DNA of 64,000 bases. Source: DATLGB01 sp037724045. Its GTDB lineage: Bacteria; Actinomycetota; Thermoleophilia; Solirubrobacterales; Solirubrobacteraceae. The notes under the pieces were generated by a model. That model was given only the letters and a program-made list of their open reading frames with translations, was not told where the DNA came from and did no database searches. Below, one piece after another: positions 1-8,071 of the stretch; positions within the stretch are counted from its first letter, which is position 1; each line of letters starts with the position of its first letter. The stretch is taken from the NCBI GenBank assembly GCA_037724045.1, contig JBBJOW010000015.1:1-64000 (forward strand), read 5' to 3'. A program made the position numbers and the translations under genes.

Positions 1-59
1 CACCAACCGCACTCAAGAACCCTTCACCATCCGGTTGCGGTGGATTCAGGCTAAGTCCG

Positions 60-377
60 TCAGGTGAGTTGGAGGTTCACCGAGTAGGTCCACTCGACGT
101 TCTCCATGGCGCTCGCGAACCGGCGCTCGCCGGTGGGCATCTCGAAGACGCTGTCGCTGCTCCCCACCTTCACGGTGGAGGTGCCACCGGGCTCGATGGT
201 GAGGTCGGCCTCGACCGGGAGCATGTCGTTGCGGTTGTCGTGAAGCAGGTAGAACGCGCCGACCAGATGAAAGCCATAGGAGCCCACGACCTGTGTTGAG
301 AGTTCCTTCAAGCCATCGAGGCTCGAATAGGTCGGGATGACTTCGGGGAGGTGTTGCCGCACGACCTGTTGGAGCAT
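60..377 (-). CDS. hypothetical protein, 105 aa
   Basis: I do not recognise this protein. It is a soluble acidic protein of 105 residues with no signal peptide or membrane segment, and its C-terminal half reads like a beta-rich domain (the stretch EADLTIEPGGTSTVKVGS and after). The ATG at 375-377 is preferred over a TTG one codon upstream. It has fewer rare-codon runs than the overlapping plus-strand frames, which is the main reason for choosing this strand. Its neighbour on the plus strand is also unknown, so context gives no role. Confidence 0.45.
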   Translation of the reverse strand: MLQQVVRQHLPEVIPTYSSLDGLKELSTQVVGSYGFHLVGAFYLLHDNRNDMLPVEADLTIEPGGTSTVKVGSSDSVFEMPTGERRFASAMENVEWTYSVNLQLT

Positions 378-607
378 CAATCAGACCTCTCCGGCGGCCT
401 CATCGCGGTCGTCGATCAGTGGGCTGTTCCAGGCCGCGATCCGGGCCTGCACAGCGGTGCGAAGGAGATGCGCGACGTTCACCAGCGGAACGGTATTCCC
501 CTGGAGCTACCTGCGCGGTTCGGCGCTCACCTACCTCCTCGGCCTGCTTGCAAACGGGACTCCTAGCGGCCCTCCGGTTGTGCATCCCGCCCGCCGGGAT
601 CATCGTC

Positions 608-1333
608 ATGCTCCTCGTCCGTAGGTCCGTCCAGGTTTCCACACCTGGTGACGGCATGCGAGGAGTGGCGTCATCATCGTCCTTGGTGATAGTTCAGCCT
701 GATCCCGCCGACCGCGTGCCCGGTTCTCCGCCGCTCTACGCGCCGAGCCGTACTGAACTCCTTCGACTGGCACGGAACGCACCCCTGACCAATCCACAAG
801 ACCGGGCGCGCGACGAGCTTGTCGCCAAGCTGAGCGACGCTCAAGGGGACTTTGCCTCCCGGATCGACTGGCACGTTCCCGGACTCGTCTACGGCGTCGA
901 AAGCGACACATGCATGACAGGTCGCGAGGTGGCGCCCGCGAACATCGCATACGACGAGTACGGCGCCGAGTTCATCTTCCGGCAGCCGCGAGACGAGTCC
1001 GAACTTGTCGCCGTCCTCGGGGCGGACTCCGTCGAGGTCTACGGGTGCTACCGCTTCGACGGCCTGGAGCAGTGGACAGAGCAACTGGTCCGCCACTGGA
1101 TCACAAACGTTCCCGCTATCGAAGCCCGCCTTGACCTCGCAATGGAAAGCTCGGACATTCCCGAGATTGCCGCTGGCGCCAGGGCGTACCGGAGCTACTT
1201 GGCGAGCGACGAGTTCGCGCGCTACGTGGACGCCCTTCTCCACCACCTCGCGAGACGCCGTCTACCTCCTCGCGATGCGCACGACGCTGGTCCTTCGACC
1301 GGCACGCTTGATGCAAGACGTATCCGACGCTAA
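608..1333 (+). CDS. hypothetical protein, about 241 aa
   Basis: Unrecognised soluble protein. The central part (from about residue 30: DPADRVPGSPPLYAPSRTEL onwards) has natural composition with acidic and aromatic residues, unlike the arginine-rich frames around it. The start is uncertain: ATG 608, ATG 656 and GTG 665 are all in frame and none has a clear ribosome binding site or -10 hexamer at the usual distance. The last 20 residues are arginine-rich and the TAA stop falls inside the left inverted repeat of the element at 1329-1474, so the original C-terminus may have been replaced when that element arrived. Confidence 0.45.
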   Translation: MLLVRRSVQVSTPGDGMRGVASSSSLVIVQPDPADRVPGSPPLYAPSRTELLRLARNAPLTNPQDRARDELVAKLSDAQGDFASRIDWHVPGLVYGVESDTCMTGREVAPANIAYDEYGAEFIFRQPRDESELVAVLGADSVEVYGCYRFDGLEQWTEQLVRHWITNVPAIEARLDLAMESSDIPEIAAGARAYRSYLASDEFARYVDALLHHLARRRLPPRDAHDAGPSTGTLDARRIRR

Positions 1334-1474
1334 CTACTTCCCCCGGAAAAACGGCTCCGCGGAGCCGGATGGCGGCGACTGAGGTCCGGCATTTGGCTCT
1401 CCTGCGTGAGGCGGTGTCGACCGTGGCGGTGCAGGTCGCGTCGGATCGGACTTTGTCCGGGGGAAGTAACTAGC
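1329..1474. repeat. 146 bp element with 19 bp terminal inverted repeats (MITE-like)
   Basis: GCTAACTACTTCCCCCGGA at 1329-1347 matches the reverse complement of 1456-1474 (GCTAGTTACTTCCCCCGGA) at 17 of 19 positions. Inside lie a perfect 16 bp palindrome at 1352-1367 and an open stretch ending EVRHLALLREAV...SGGSN whose TAG stop lies in the right repeat. The structure fits a miniature inverted-repeat element or the fused ends of a deleted insertion sequence. No flanking target duplication was found by eye. Confidence 0.6.
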
Positions 1475-1520
1475 GCGAACGGCAGCGCCTGCGAGCGCAT
1501 GTGTTCACTCGAAGTTCATC

Positions 1521-1546
1521 CTGGCTGCCGAGGGCTCGGCAGCCAG
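1521..1546 (-). terminator. strong hairpin downstream of msrB
   Basis: CTGGCTGCCGA at 1521 pairs perfectly with TCGGCAGCCAG ending at 1546, an 11 bp stem with a 4-nt loop. It lies 28 nt past the msrB stop. There is no T-tract, as is common for hairpin terminators in high-GC actinobacteria. Confidence 0.6.
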
Positions 1547-1573
1547 GTGGCGGGTTTCGCTCTAGCCGGTGGT

Positions 1574-1993
1574 TCAGCGCTTCTCGAGCGTGAGCGCGCA
1601 GCCGTTGATGCAATAGCGCTGGCCGCCGGCGTCGCGCGGCCCGTCGCCGAAGACGTGGCCGAGATGCCCGCCGCAGCGTTTGCAGACGACCTCGGTGCGG
1701 CGGCTGAAGAGGGAGTTGTCGGCGCGGGTCTCGACTGCCGCGGCGACCGCGGGCTCGGTGAAGCTCGGCCAGCCGGTGCCGGAGTCGAACTTCGTCTGGG
1801 AGTCAAACAGCTCCGCGCCGCAGGCGGCGCAGCAGTACATGCCGTCGTCCTTGGCGTCCACGTACGGGCCGGTGAAGGCGCGTTCGGTGCCCTGCTCGCG
1901 GAGGATGTGGAACTGCTCCGGAGTCAGCTCGGCGCGCCACTGTTCGTCGGTCTTGTGGATTTCGCGAGGCGTGTTGTCTACGTGAGATCCCAT
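1574..1993 (-). CDS. msrB: peptide-methionine (R)-S-oxide reductase MsrB
   Basis: Reduces methionine-R-sulfoxide in oxidised proteins in the cytoplasm, using thioredoxin or a similar donor. The 139 residues are full length for a single-domain MsrB. The structural zinc site is complete: Cys55 and Cys58 (CAAC) and Cys104 and Cys107 (CKRC). The catalytic Cys128 sits in RYCIN, and the family block SGTGWPSF is intact. The ATG at 1991-1993 is 24 bp from the tkt start, the two genes diverging from a shared promoter region. A TATCCT hexamer 7 nt upstream indicates a leaderless transcript. A hairpin terminator follows the gene. Confidence 0.95.
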   Translation of the reverse strand: MGSHVDNTPREIHKTDEQWRAELTPEQFHILREQGTERAFTGPYVDAKDDGMYCCAACGAELFDSQTKFDSGTGWPSFTEPAVAAAVETRADNSLFSRRTEVVCKRCGGHLGHVFGDGPRDAGGQRYCINGCALTLEKR

Positions 1994-2000
1994 GGATTAC

Positions 2001-2010
2001 AGGATAGGTT
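2001..2010. promoter_or_regulatory. overlapping divergent -10 hexamers of msrB and tkt
   Basis: On the plus strand TAGGTT at 2005-2010 ends 7 nt before the tkt ATG. On the minus strand TATCCT at 2006-2001 ends 7 nt before the msrB ATG. The two hexamers share bases 2005-2006, so polymerase should not occupy both at once. Neither gene has room for a ribosome binding site, so both transcripts should be leaderless. Confidence 0.65.
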
Positions 2011-2017
2011 CCCGGAT

Positions 2018-3985
2018 ATGACCGACGCCGAACTCGAAAAGCTTTCCGTAGACACCATTCGCACGCTGTCGATGGACGCGGTCGAAGCCGCGCAGTCTGG
2101 GCACCCGGGTGCGCCGATGGCGCTCGCGCCGGTCGCCTACTCGCTCTTCACGCAGGTCATGAACCATGACCCGGCCGAGCCGCAGTGGCTCAACCGCGAC
2201 CGCTTCGTGCTCAGCGCCGGTCACGCGTCGATGCTCCTGTACTCCATCCTGCACCTGACCGGCTACGACCTGTCGATGGACGACCTCAAGGCGTTCCGCC
2301 AGCTGGAGTCAAAGACGCCCGGGCACCCCGAGGCTGGCCACACCGTCGGCGTTGAGACGACCACCGGGCCGCTGGGCCAGGGCATTTCCACCGCGATCGG
2401 CATGGCACTCGCCGAGCAGATGCTGCACGCGCGCTTCGGCGACGTCGTCGACCACTTCACGTACGTGATCGCCTCCGACGGCGACATGCAGGAGGGCATG
2501 CAGGCGGAGGCGGCGTCGCTCGCGGGCCACCTGAAGCTGCGCAAGCTGGTCGTCTTCTACGACGACAACCACATCTCGATCGAGGGCGATACGGCGATCT
2601 CGTTCTCAGAGGAAGTCGGCAAGCGCTACGAGGCCTACGGCTGGGAGGTCGTCCACCTCGGCGAGGGCATCGAAGTGGACAAGCTCACCGGTGCGTTCGA
2701 GGATGCGAAGACGACCGACAAGCCGACGCTGATCATCGGCCGAACGCACATCGGCTACGGCGCGCCGACGCTGCAGGACACCGGCAAGGCGCACGGCGCG
2801 CCGCTCGGTGAGGATGAGGTCAAGGGCGCCAAGGAGTTCTACGACTTCCCGTCGCAGGAGCCGTTCTTCGTGCCTGACGGCGTCTACGACCACTACAAGC
2901 AGGTCGTGGCGCAGCGCGCCAAGGCGCGGGCGGACTGGGACGAGAAGTTCGGCTCCGACGCGGGCCTCGAGGAACTCGAGCGCGCGCGCGGCAAGGAGCT
3001 GCCCGACGGCTGGGACTCAGACCCGCCGCTCAAGGAGGCCGACGAGAAGGGCATGGCGACGCGCAAGGCCTCCGAGGCGGCGATCCAGTGGGTTGCGGCC
3101 CAGGTGCCCGAGCTCGTCGGCGGCTCGGCCGATCTCGCCGGCTCGACCAACACGATCATCGACGGCGCCGACAGCGTCGCGGCCGGTGAGTACGGCGGTC
3201 GCAACCTGCACTTCGGCATCCGCGAGCACGCCATGGGCGCGATCGTCAACGGGCTCACTCTGAGCGGCTTCCGCGCCTACGGCGCGACCTTCCTCACCTT
3301 CAGCGACTACATGAAGGGCGCCATCCGCATGGCGGCGATCATGGAGTGCCCGTCGATCTACGTCTTCACCCACGACTCGATCGGGCTGGGGGAGGACGGG
3401 CCGACGCACCAGCCGATCGAGCACCTGGTGCACCTGCGCGCGGTGCCCAAGCTCAACGTGGTGCGCCCGGCGGATTACAACGAGACTGTTCTCGCCTGGC
3501 GCTTCGCGATGCGCACGACCAACCGGCCGACCGCCTTCTCGCTCTCGCGCCAGGGCGCCCGCACGCTGGACCCGGACGCGGTCCCCGATGACGCCATCGA
3601 GCGCGGCGCCTACGTTCTCCGGGACACGGACGGGACCCCCGACGTGATCCTGATCGGGACGGGCACGGAGGTCGGCCTCGCGCTCGACGCCGCGGACGCG
3701 CTGGACGGCGACCTGTCGGCGCGCGTGGTGTCCATGCCCTGCATGGACACCTTCGCCGAGCAGGACGAGGCCTACCGCGACTCCGTGCTGCCGCCCGACG
3801 TCAAGGCGCGCGTGGCGGTCGAGGCCGCGAGCCCGTTCAGCTGGTGGCGCTGGGTCGGCGACGGCGGGGAGATCGTCGCCATGAACGACTACGGCGCCTC
3901 TGGTCCGGCACCCGAGGTCTACGCGCACTACGGCATCACCGCGGAAGGCGTCGCCGACGCGGCGCGCCGGGTCGCGCGCCAGTGA
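2018..3985 (+). CDS. tkt: transketolase
   Basis: Thiamine-diphosphate enzyme that moves two-carbon units between ketose and aldose phosphates in the non-oxidative pentose phosphate pathway. The 655 residues are normal for the family. Visible blocks are SAGHASMLLYSILHL near the N-terminus, the TPP/metal motif GDGDMQEG, and the central pyrimidine-domain stretch NLHFGIREHAMGAIVNG. ATG 2018 is chosen because it matches the family N-terminus (MTDAELEKLSVDTIR) and lies 7 nt after TAGGTT; the open frame extends further upstream across msrB, but that part is not coding. It overlaps pgi by 4 nt (GTGA). The usual actinobacterial partner tal is absent. Confidence 0.97.
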   Translation: MTDAELEKLSVDTIRTLSMDAVEAAQSGHPGAPMALAPVAYSLFTQVMNHDPAEPQWLNRDRFVLSAGHASMLLYSILHLTGYDLSMDDLKAFRQLESKTPGHPEAGHTVGVETTTGPLGQGISTAIGMALAEQMLHARFGDVVDHFTYVIASDGDMQEGMQAEAASLAGHLKLRKLVVFYDDNHISIEGDTAISFSEEVGKRYEAYGWEVVHLGEGIEVDKLTGAFEDAKTTDKPTLIIGRTHIGYGAPTLQDTGKAHGAPLGEDEVKGAKEFYDFPSQEPFFVPDGVYDHYKQVVAQRAKARADWDEKFGSDAGLEELERARGKELPDGWDSDPPLKEADEKGMATRKASEAAIQWVAAQVPELVGGSADLAGSTNTIIDGADSVAAGEYGGRNLHFGIREHAMGAIVNGLTLSGFRAYGATFLTFSDYMKGAIRMAAIMECPSIYVFTHDSIGLGEDGPTHQPIEHLVHLRAVPKLNVVRPADYNETVLAWRFAMRTTNRPTAFSLSRQGARTLDPDAVPDDAIERGAYVLRDTDGTPDVILIGTGTEVGLALDAADALDGDLSARVVSMPCMDTFAEQDEAYRDSVLPPDVKARVAVEAASPFSWWRWVGDGGEIVAMNDYGASGPAPEVYAHYGITAEGVADAARRVARQ

Positions 3986-5511
3986 GGGTCCACTCGAAGC
4001 TGACCCCGGAGTTCGAAGGGCTGGTCGCCTCCGCGGTCGAGCAGGCGCGCGCCGACCGCGTCTTCGACCGACTGTGGGAGCACGACGTCACGCTGTGGGC
4101 GCCCGAGGGGACGCCCGAGATCGCGAACCGGCTCGGCTGGCTGCGCGTCGCCGAGGCGACGCTGGGCGCCATCGACGAGATCGACGCCTTCGTGGAGGAG
4201 GTGCGCGGGGCCGGGATGACCGACGTCGTGCTGTTGGGCATGGGCGGCTCGAGCCTGGCGCCCGAGACCTATCGCCGCTCGTTCGGGAATCTGTCCCCGC
4301 CCGCCCTGCGCCTCCACGTCCTCGACTCCACCGAGCCGCTGCAGGTGGTCGCGGTCGAGCGGGATATCGAGCTCGACACGACGCTGTTCGTCGTGTCCTC
4401 GAAGTCCGGGGGGACGATCGAGCCCAACTCGCTCTTCAGGCACTTCTACGGCCTGCAGCCCGATGGCATGCACTTCGCCGCGATCACCGACCCCGGCACG
4501 CAGATGGGCCAGATCGCGAGCGAGCACGGCTTCCGCCGCACCTTCGTCAACGACCCTGACATCGGCGGCCGCTACTCCGCGCTGTCGTACTTCGGCATCG
4601 TCCTCGCCGCCCTCGCCGGCGTCGACGTTCGCTCCGAGCTCAACGCCGCGGTCGCCGCGCAGCGGGCCTCCGAGGACGAGTCGGGCCTCTATCTCGGTGC
4701 CGCCCTCGGCGCGCTGGCCAACGCCGGGCGCGACAAGCTCGCGTTCGTCATCGACCCGCCCTACCAGTCGCTCGGCCCGTGGGCGGAGCAGCTGATCGCC
4801 GAGTCCACCGGCAAACAGGGCCGCGGCGTGCTGCCGATCGCCGACGAGCCGCCCTCCCAGGGTGGTCCCGATCGCGTCTACCTGCACGTCCGTAACGGCG
4901 AGACCAAGAGCCCCGACGTCGGCGACGCGCCGCTGTTCACCGTTGACGTCACGTCGCTGAGCGGGCTCTTCTTCGACCTCGAGCTGGCCACCGCGGTCCT
5001 CGGCTGGGCGCTGGGCATCAACCCGTTCGACCAGCCCAACGTCCAGCAGGCCAAGGACAACACCAGCCGCGTGCTCGCCGAGGGGTCGCCCGACATCGAG
5101 GACGGCGATTTCGGCGAGCTGCTTGACGGTCTCGAGCCGCCGAGCTACGTCGCGATCATGGGCTACCTGGCCTACGACGACGCGGTCGACGAAGCCGTCG
5201 CCCGGCTGCGCGCGAAGTTGATCGAGCGCCACGGCGTCGCCACCACGTGGGGCTACGGCCCGCGCTGCCTGCATTCGACCGGGCAGTTCCACAAGGGCGG
5301 GCCGGCGACCGGCCGCTTCCTGCAACTCGTGCACGACGACGAGACCGACGCCGAGATCCCCGGGGAGGAGTACGGGTTTCGCACGCTTGTCGCCGCCCAG
5401 GCCGACGGCGACGTGCAGACGTTGCGCACCCACGGGCTTACGACGGTGCGGGTGCGGCTGGCGGCGGACGATCTCGCGGGCGGGATCGACGCGCTGACCG
5501 CGCGCGTGTGA
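3982..5511 (+). CDS. pgi: glucose-6-phosphate isomerase (actinobacterial Tal-Pgi type, Pgi domain only)
   Basis: Interconverts glucose 6-phosphate and fructose 6-phosphate. The 509 residues contain the sugar-isomerase blocks LLGMGGSSLAPE, VVSSKSGGTIEPNSL, GGRYSALSYFGIV and HSTGQFHKGGPATGRFL. These resemble the C-terminal half of the bifunctional transaldolase-Pgi proteins of other actinobacteria more than stand-alone E. coli-type Pgi; that is a judgement from the motifs. There is no transaldolase domain ahead of it. The GTG start overlaps the tkt stop (GTGA), so translation is probably coupled. Confidence 0.9.
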   Translation: MRVHSKLTPEFEGLVASAVEQARADRVFDRLWEHDVTLWAPEGTPEIANRLGWLRVAEATLGAIDEIDAFVEEVRGAGMTDVVLLGMGGSSLAPETYRRSFGNLSPPALRLHVLDSTEPLQVVAVERDIELDTTLFVVSSKSGGTIEPNSLFRHFYGLQPDGMHFAAITDPGTQMGQIASEHGFRRTFVNDPDIGGRYSALSYFGIVLAALAGVDVRSELNAAVAAQRASEDESGLYLGAALGALANAGRDKLAFVIDPPYQSLGPWAEQLIAESTGKQGRGVLPIADEPPSQGGPDRVYLHVRNGETKSPDVGDAPLFTVDVTSLSGLFFDLELATAVLGWALGINPFDQPNVQQAKDNTSRVLAEGSPDIEDGDFGELLDGLEPPSYVAIMGYLAYDDAVDEAVARLRAKLIERHGVATTWGYGPRCLHSTGQFHKGGPATGRFLQLVHDDETDAEIPGEEYGFRTLVAAQADGDVQTLRTHGLTTVRVRLAADDLAGGIDALTARV

Positions 5512-5525
5512 CCGCCGAGACGAGG

Positions 5526-5556
5526 TAGGTTCCCGACCTCGACCTTCGACAAGAGG
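5526..5556 (+). promoter_or_regulatory. promoter and Shine-Dalgarno of the gnd-zwf operon
   Basis: TAGGTT at 5526-5531 would start transcription near 5538, giving a leader of about 26 nt that carries AAGAGG at 5551-5556, 8 nt before the gnd GTG. This operon is therefore leadered, unlike tkt. Confidence 0.5.
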
Positions 5557-5564
5557 ATTCCAGC

Positions 5565-6512
5565 GTGCAGATCGGTTTCGTGGGCCTGGGCAAGATGGGC
5601 GGCAACATGGTCCACCGCATCAAGCGGGACTCGGATCACGACGTGGTCGCCTTCGACTTCTCAGACGTTGCGGTCGAGAAGGCGAAGGGCGTGGGAGCGG
5701 AAGGGGCGAGCTCCCTGGAGGACCTCGTGTCCAAGCTCGACGCGCCGCGCGTGGTCTGGGTGATGGTCCCGGCCGGCGACCCGACCACGGAGACGGTCCT
5801 CAAGCTCGGCGAGCTGCTCGAAGCCGGCGACACCGTCGTGGACGGCGGCAACTCGAAGTGGCGCGAGGACCAGGACCGGGCCGACGAGCTCGTCGCCAAG
5901 GAGATCAACTACGTCGACGTCGGCACCAGCGGCGGCGTCTGGGGCCTCGAGGTCGGCTACTGCATGATGGTCGGCGGCACCGACGACGGGGTCGAGCGCC
6001 TGAAGCCGATCCTCGACGTGCTCGCCCCGCCCGACGGGTGGCGTCACTTCGGCCCTCCCGGTGCGGGCCACTTCGTCAAGATGGTCCACAACGGCGTGGA
6101 GTACGGGATGATGCAGGCCTACGCCGAGGGCTTCGAGCTGATGCACAAGTCGTCGTTCCCGATCGAGCTGGGATCGGTCGCGCATCTCTGGAACCAGGGC
6201 TCGGTGGTGCGCTCCTGGCTGTGCGAGCTCGCCGAGGCCGCCTTCGAAGCCGAGGGCAACGACCTCGAGGGGATCCGCGGTCACGTCACGGATTCCGGGG
6301 AGGGCCGCTGGACGCTCGTCGACTCGCTCGACCTCGAGACGCCGATGCCCGTGCTCTCCGCGGCGATCGCCGCCCGCTTCTACTCGCGCGGCGAGGGTGA
6401 CTACACGGCGCGCGTGCTGGCCGCCCTGCGCAACCAGTTCGGCGGGCACGACGTGCAGCGCGTCGGCGGCGCGGACGACTCGCGCAGCGCCGACGGCCGC
6501 AGCGAAACCTGA
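5565..6512 (+). CDS. gnd: 6-phosphogluconate dehydrogenase, decarboxylating (short form)
   Basis: Oxidatively decarboxylates 6-phosphogluconate to ribulose 5-phosphate. At 315 residues it belongs to the short, often NAD-preferring 6PGDH family rather than the 470-residue E. coli type. The Rossmann motif is GLGKMGGNMV at residues 6-15. The substrate-site signature TSGGVWGLEVGYCMMVGG and the helix VKMVHNGVEYGMMQAYAEGF follow. The C-terminal GDYTARVLAALRNQFGGH is typical. GTG 5565 is supported by AAGAGG upstream. The stop shares one base with the zwf start (TGATG). Confidence 0.95.
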   Translation: MQIGFVGLGKMGGNMVHRIKRDSDHDVVAFDFSDVAVEKAKGVGAEGASSLEDLVSKLDAPRVVWVMVPAGDPTTETVLKLGELLEAGDTVVDGGNSKWREDQDRADELVAKEINYVDVGTSGGVWGLEVGYCMMVGGTDDGVERLKPILDVLAPPDGWRHFGPPGAGHFVKMVHNGVEYGMMQAYAEGFELMHKSSFPIELGSVAHLWNQGSVVRSWLCELAEAAFEAEGNDLEGIRGHVTDSGEGRWTLVDSLDLETPMPVLSAAIAARFYSRGEGDYTARVLAALRNQFGGHDVQRVGGADDSRSADGRSET

Positions 6513-8071
6513 TGAGCTCGGCCGCCGCTCGCCGGTCCTCGCCCACCGAGCCCCAGAGCGAGTCAAACCCGCTGGTCGAGGGCCTCGAGCGCGTCCCGGT
6601 GCCGCACACCGCGCTGGTGATCTTCGGGGCGACCGGCGATCTGTCGAAGCGCAAGCTGCTGCCCGCGCTGTACAACCTCGCCCACGAGGGCCAGCTGCCC
6701 GAGCGCTTCGCCCTCGTCGGCGTCAGCCGCGGGGAGTCCTCCGACGACGACTTCCGCACGGTCGCGCGCGACGCGATCACCGAGTACTCGCGCAACGAGC
6801 CCAACGCCGACGTGCTCGACGCGCTGCTGACGCGCATGCGCTACGTCGCCTTCTCCTTCGACGACGCCGAGGGCTACCCGCGCCTCGGCCAGGTCCTCGA
6901 GGAGATCGACGCGGAGGCCGGCCACCCGCTCAACCGCTGCTACTACCTGTCCACGGCGCCCGACTACTTCGGCATCATCCCGACCCAGCTCAAGGCGGCC
7001 GGGCTGCACCGCCACGAGGACGTCGACGTGCGCTGCGTCATCGAGAAGCCGTTCGGCACCGATCTGAAGTCCGCGCGCGAGCTGCAGCGCACCGTCTCCG
7101 AGGCGTTCCGCGAGGACCAGATCTACCGCATCGACCACTACCTGGGCAAGGAGACCGTCCAGAACATGCTGGCGTTCCGCTTCGCCAACTACATGTTCGA
7201 GCCGGTGTGGAACCGCAACTTCATCGACAGCGTCCAGATCACCGCGGCCGAGGACATCGGGATCGGCTCGCGCGCCGGCTACTACGACTCCTCGGGCGCC
7301 TTGCGCGACCTCGTCCAGAACCACATGATGCAGCTCTTGACGCTGCTGTGCATGGAGCCGCCGGTGTCCTTCGACGCCGACAAGGTGCGCGACGAGAAGG
7401 TCAAGGTGCTGCAGGCGATCAGGCCGATGACCGAGGCGCAGGTCGCCGAGAAGACCGTCCGTGCCCGCTACACCACCGGCACCGGCGCGGGCCAGGACGT
7501 CGTCGCCTATCTGGACGAGGACGGCGTTCCGCAGTCCTCCAACACCGAGACCTACGCCGCCCTGTGCCTCGAGGTGCAGAACTGGCGCTGGTCGGGGGTG
7601 CCGATCTGCCTGCGCACGGGCAAGCGCCTGGCGCGCAAGCTGACCGAGATCGCCGTCCAGCTCAAGGACGTCCCGCACATGGCCTTCGCAGAGAGCGGCT
7701 CGGAGGGCGTCGTCCCCAACCAGCTGATCATCACGCTGCAGCCCGACGAGGGCGTGTCGCTGAAGCTCGGGGCGAAGATCCCGGGAGCCAGGATGCGCAT
7801 CCGCCCGGTGACCATGGAGTTCCACTACGGGACGTCGTTCCTGTCGCAGTCGCCCGAGGCCTACGAGCGGCTGATCGTCGACGCCATGCGAGGCGAGGCG
7901 ACGCTCTTCACCCGCAACGACGAGGTCGACGCGCAGTGGTCGATCATCGATCCGGTCCTCGACTCGTGGGCGCAGAAGAGCCCGCGCATGGCGACCTACG
8001 AGGCGGGTTCCCAGGGCCCGCCCGAGGCCAACCGCCTGCTCAGCGGCCACCGGAAGTGGCGCCACCTGTGA
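6512..8071 (+). CDS. zwf: glucose-6-phosphate 1-dehydrogenase
   Basis: First enzyme of the oxidative pentose phosphate pathway, making 6-phosphogluconolactone and NADPH. The 519 residues are full length. The nucleotide-binding motif is IFGATGDLSKRKLLPALY and the active-site signature RIDHYLGKETVQN is intact, followed by the EPVWNRNFIDSVQIT strand. It is sandwiched between gnd and opcA with overlaps of 1 and 4 nt. OpcA-dependent assembly is expected from the neighbouring gene, as in other actinobacteria. Confidence 0.97.
   Translation: MSSAAARRSSPTEPQSESNPLVEGLERVPVPHTALVIFGATGDLSKRKLLPALYNLAHEGQLPERFALVGVSRGESSDDDFRTVARDAITEYSRNEPNADVLDALLTRMRYVAFSFDDAEGYPRLGQVLEEIDAEAGHPLNRCYYLSTAPDYFGIIPTQLKAAGLHRHEDVDVRCVIEKPFGTDLKSARELQRTVSEAFREDQIYRIDHYLGKETVQNMLAFRFANYMFEPVWNRNFIDSVQITAAEDIGIGSRAGYYDSSGALRDLVQNHMMQLLTLLCMEPPVSFDADKVRDEKVKVLQAIRPMTEAQVAEKTVRARYTTGTGAGQDVVAYLDEDGVPQSSNTETYAALCLEVQNWRWSGVPICLRTGKRLARKLTEIAVQLKDVPHMAFAESGSEGVVPNQLIITLQPDEGVSLKLGAKIPGARMRIRPVTMEFHYGTSFLSQSPEAYERLIVDAMRGEATLFTRNDEVDAQWSIIDPVLDSWAQKSPRMATYEAGSQGPPEANRLLSGHRKWRHL

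Noticed and set aside
1503..1524. Two GTTCA-type 11-mers resembling a PHO box
   Set aside because: They lie behind msrB with no phosphate gene downstream on either strand, only two units match, and the second is weak; likely chance.
1406..2017. N-terminal extension of transketolase
   Set aside because: It is antisense to msrB, has no homology-like composition, and the family N-terminus begins at ATG 2018.
3928..5433. Long minus-strand open frame opposite tkt-pgi, and similar ones opposite zwf, ppk and gpmI
   Set aside because: They are Arg/Gly/Val/Asp-rich shadows of real high-GC genes, with no recognisable domain, and the plus-strand proteins match known families over full length.
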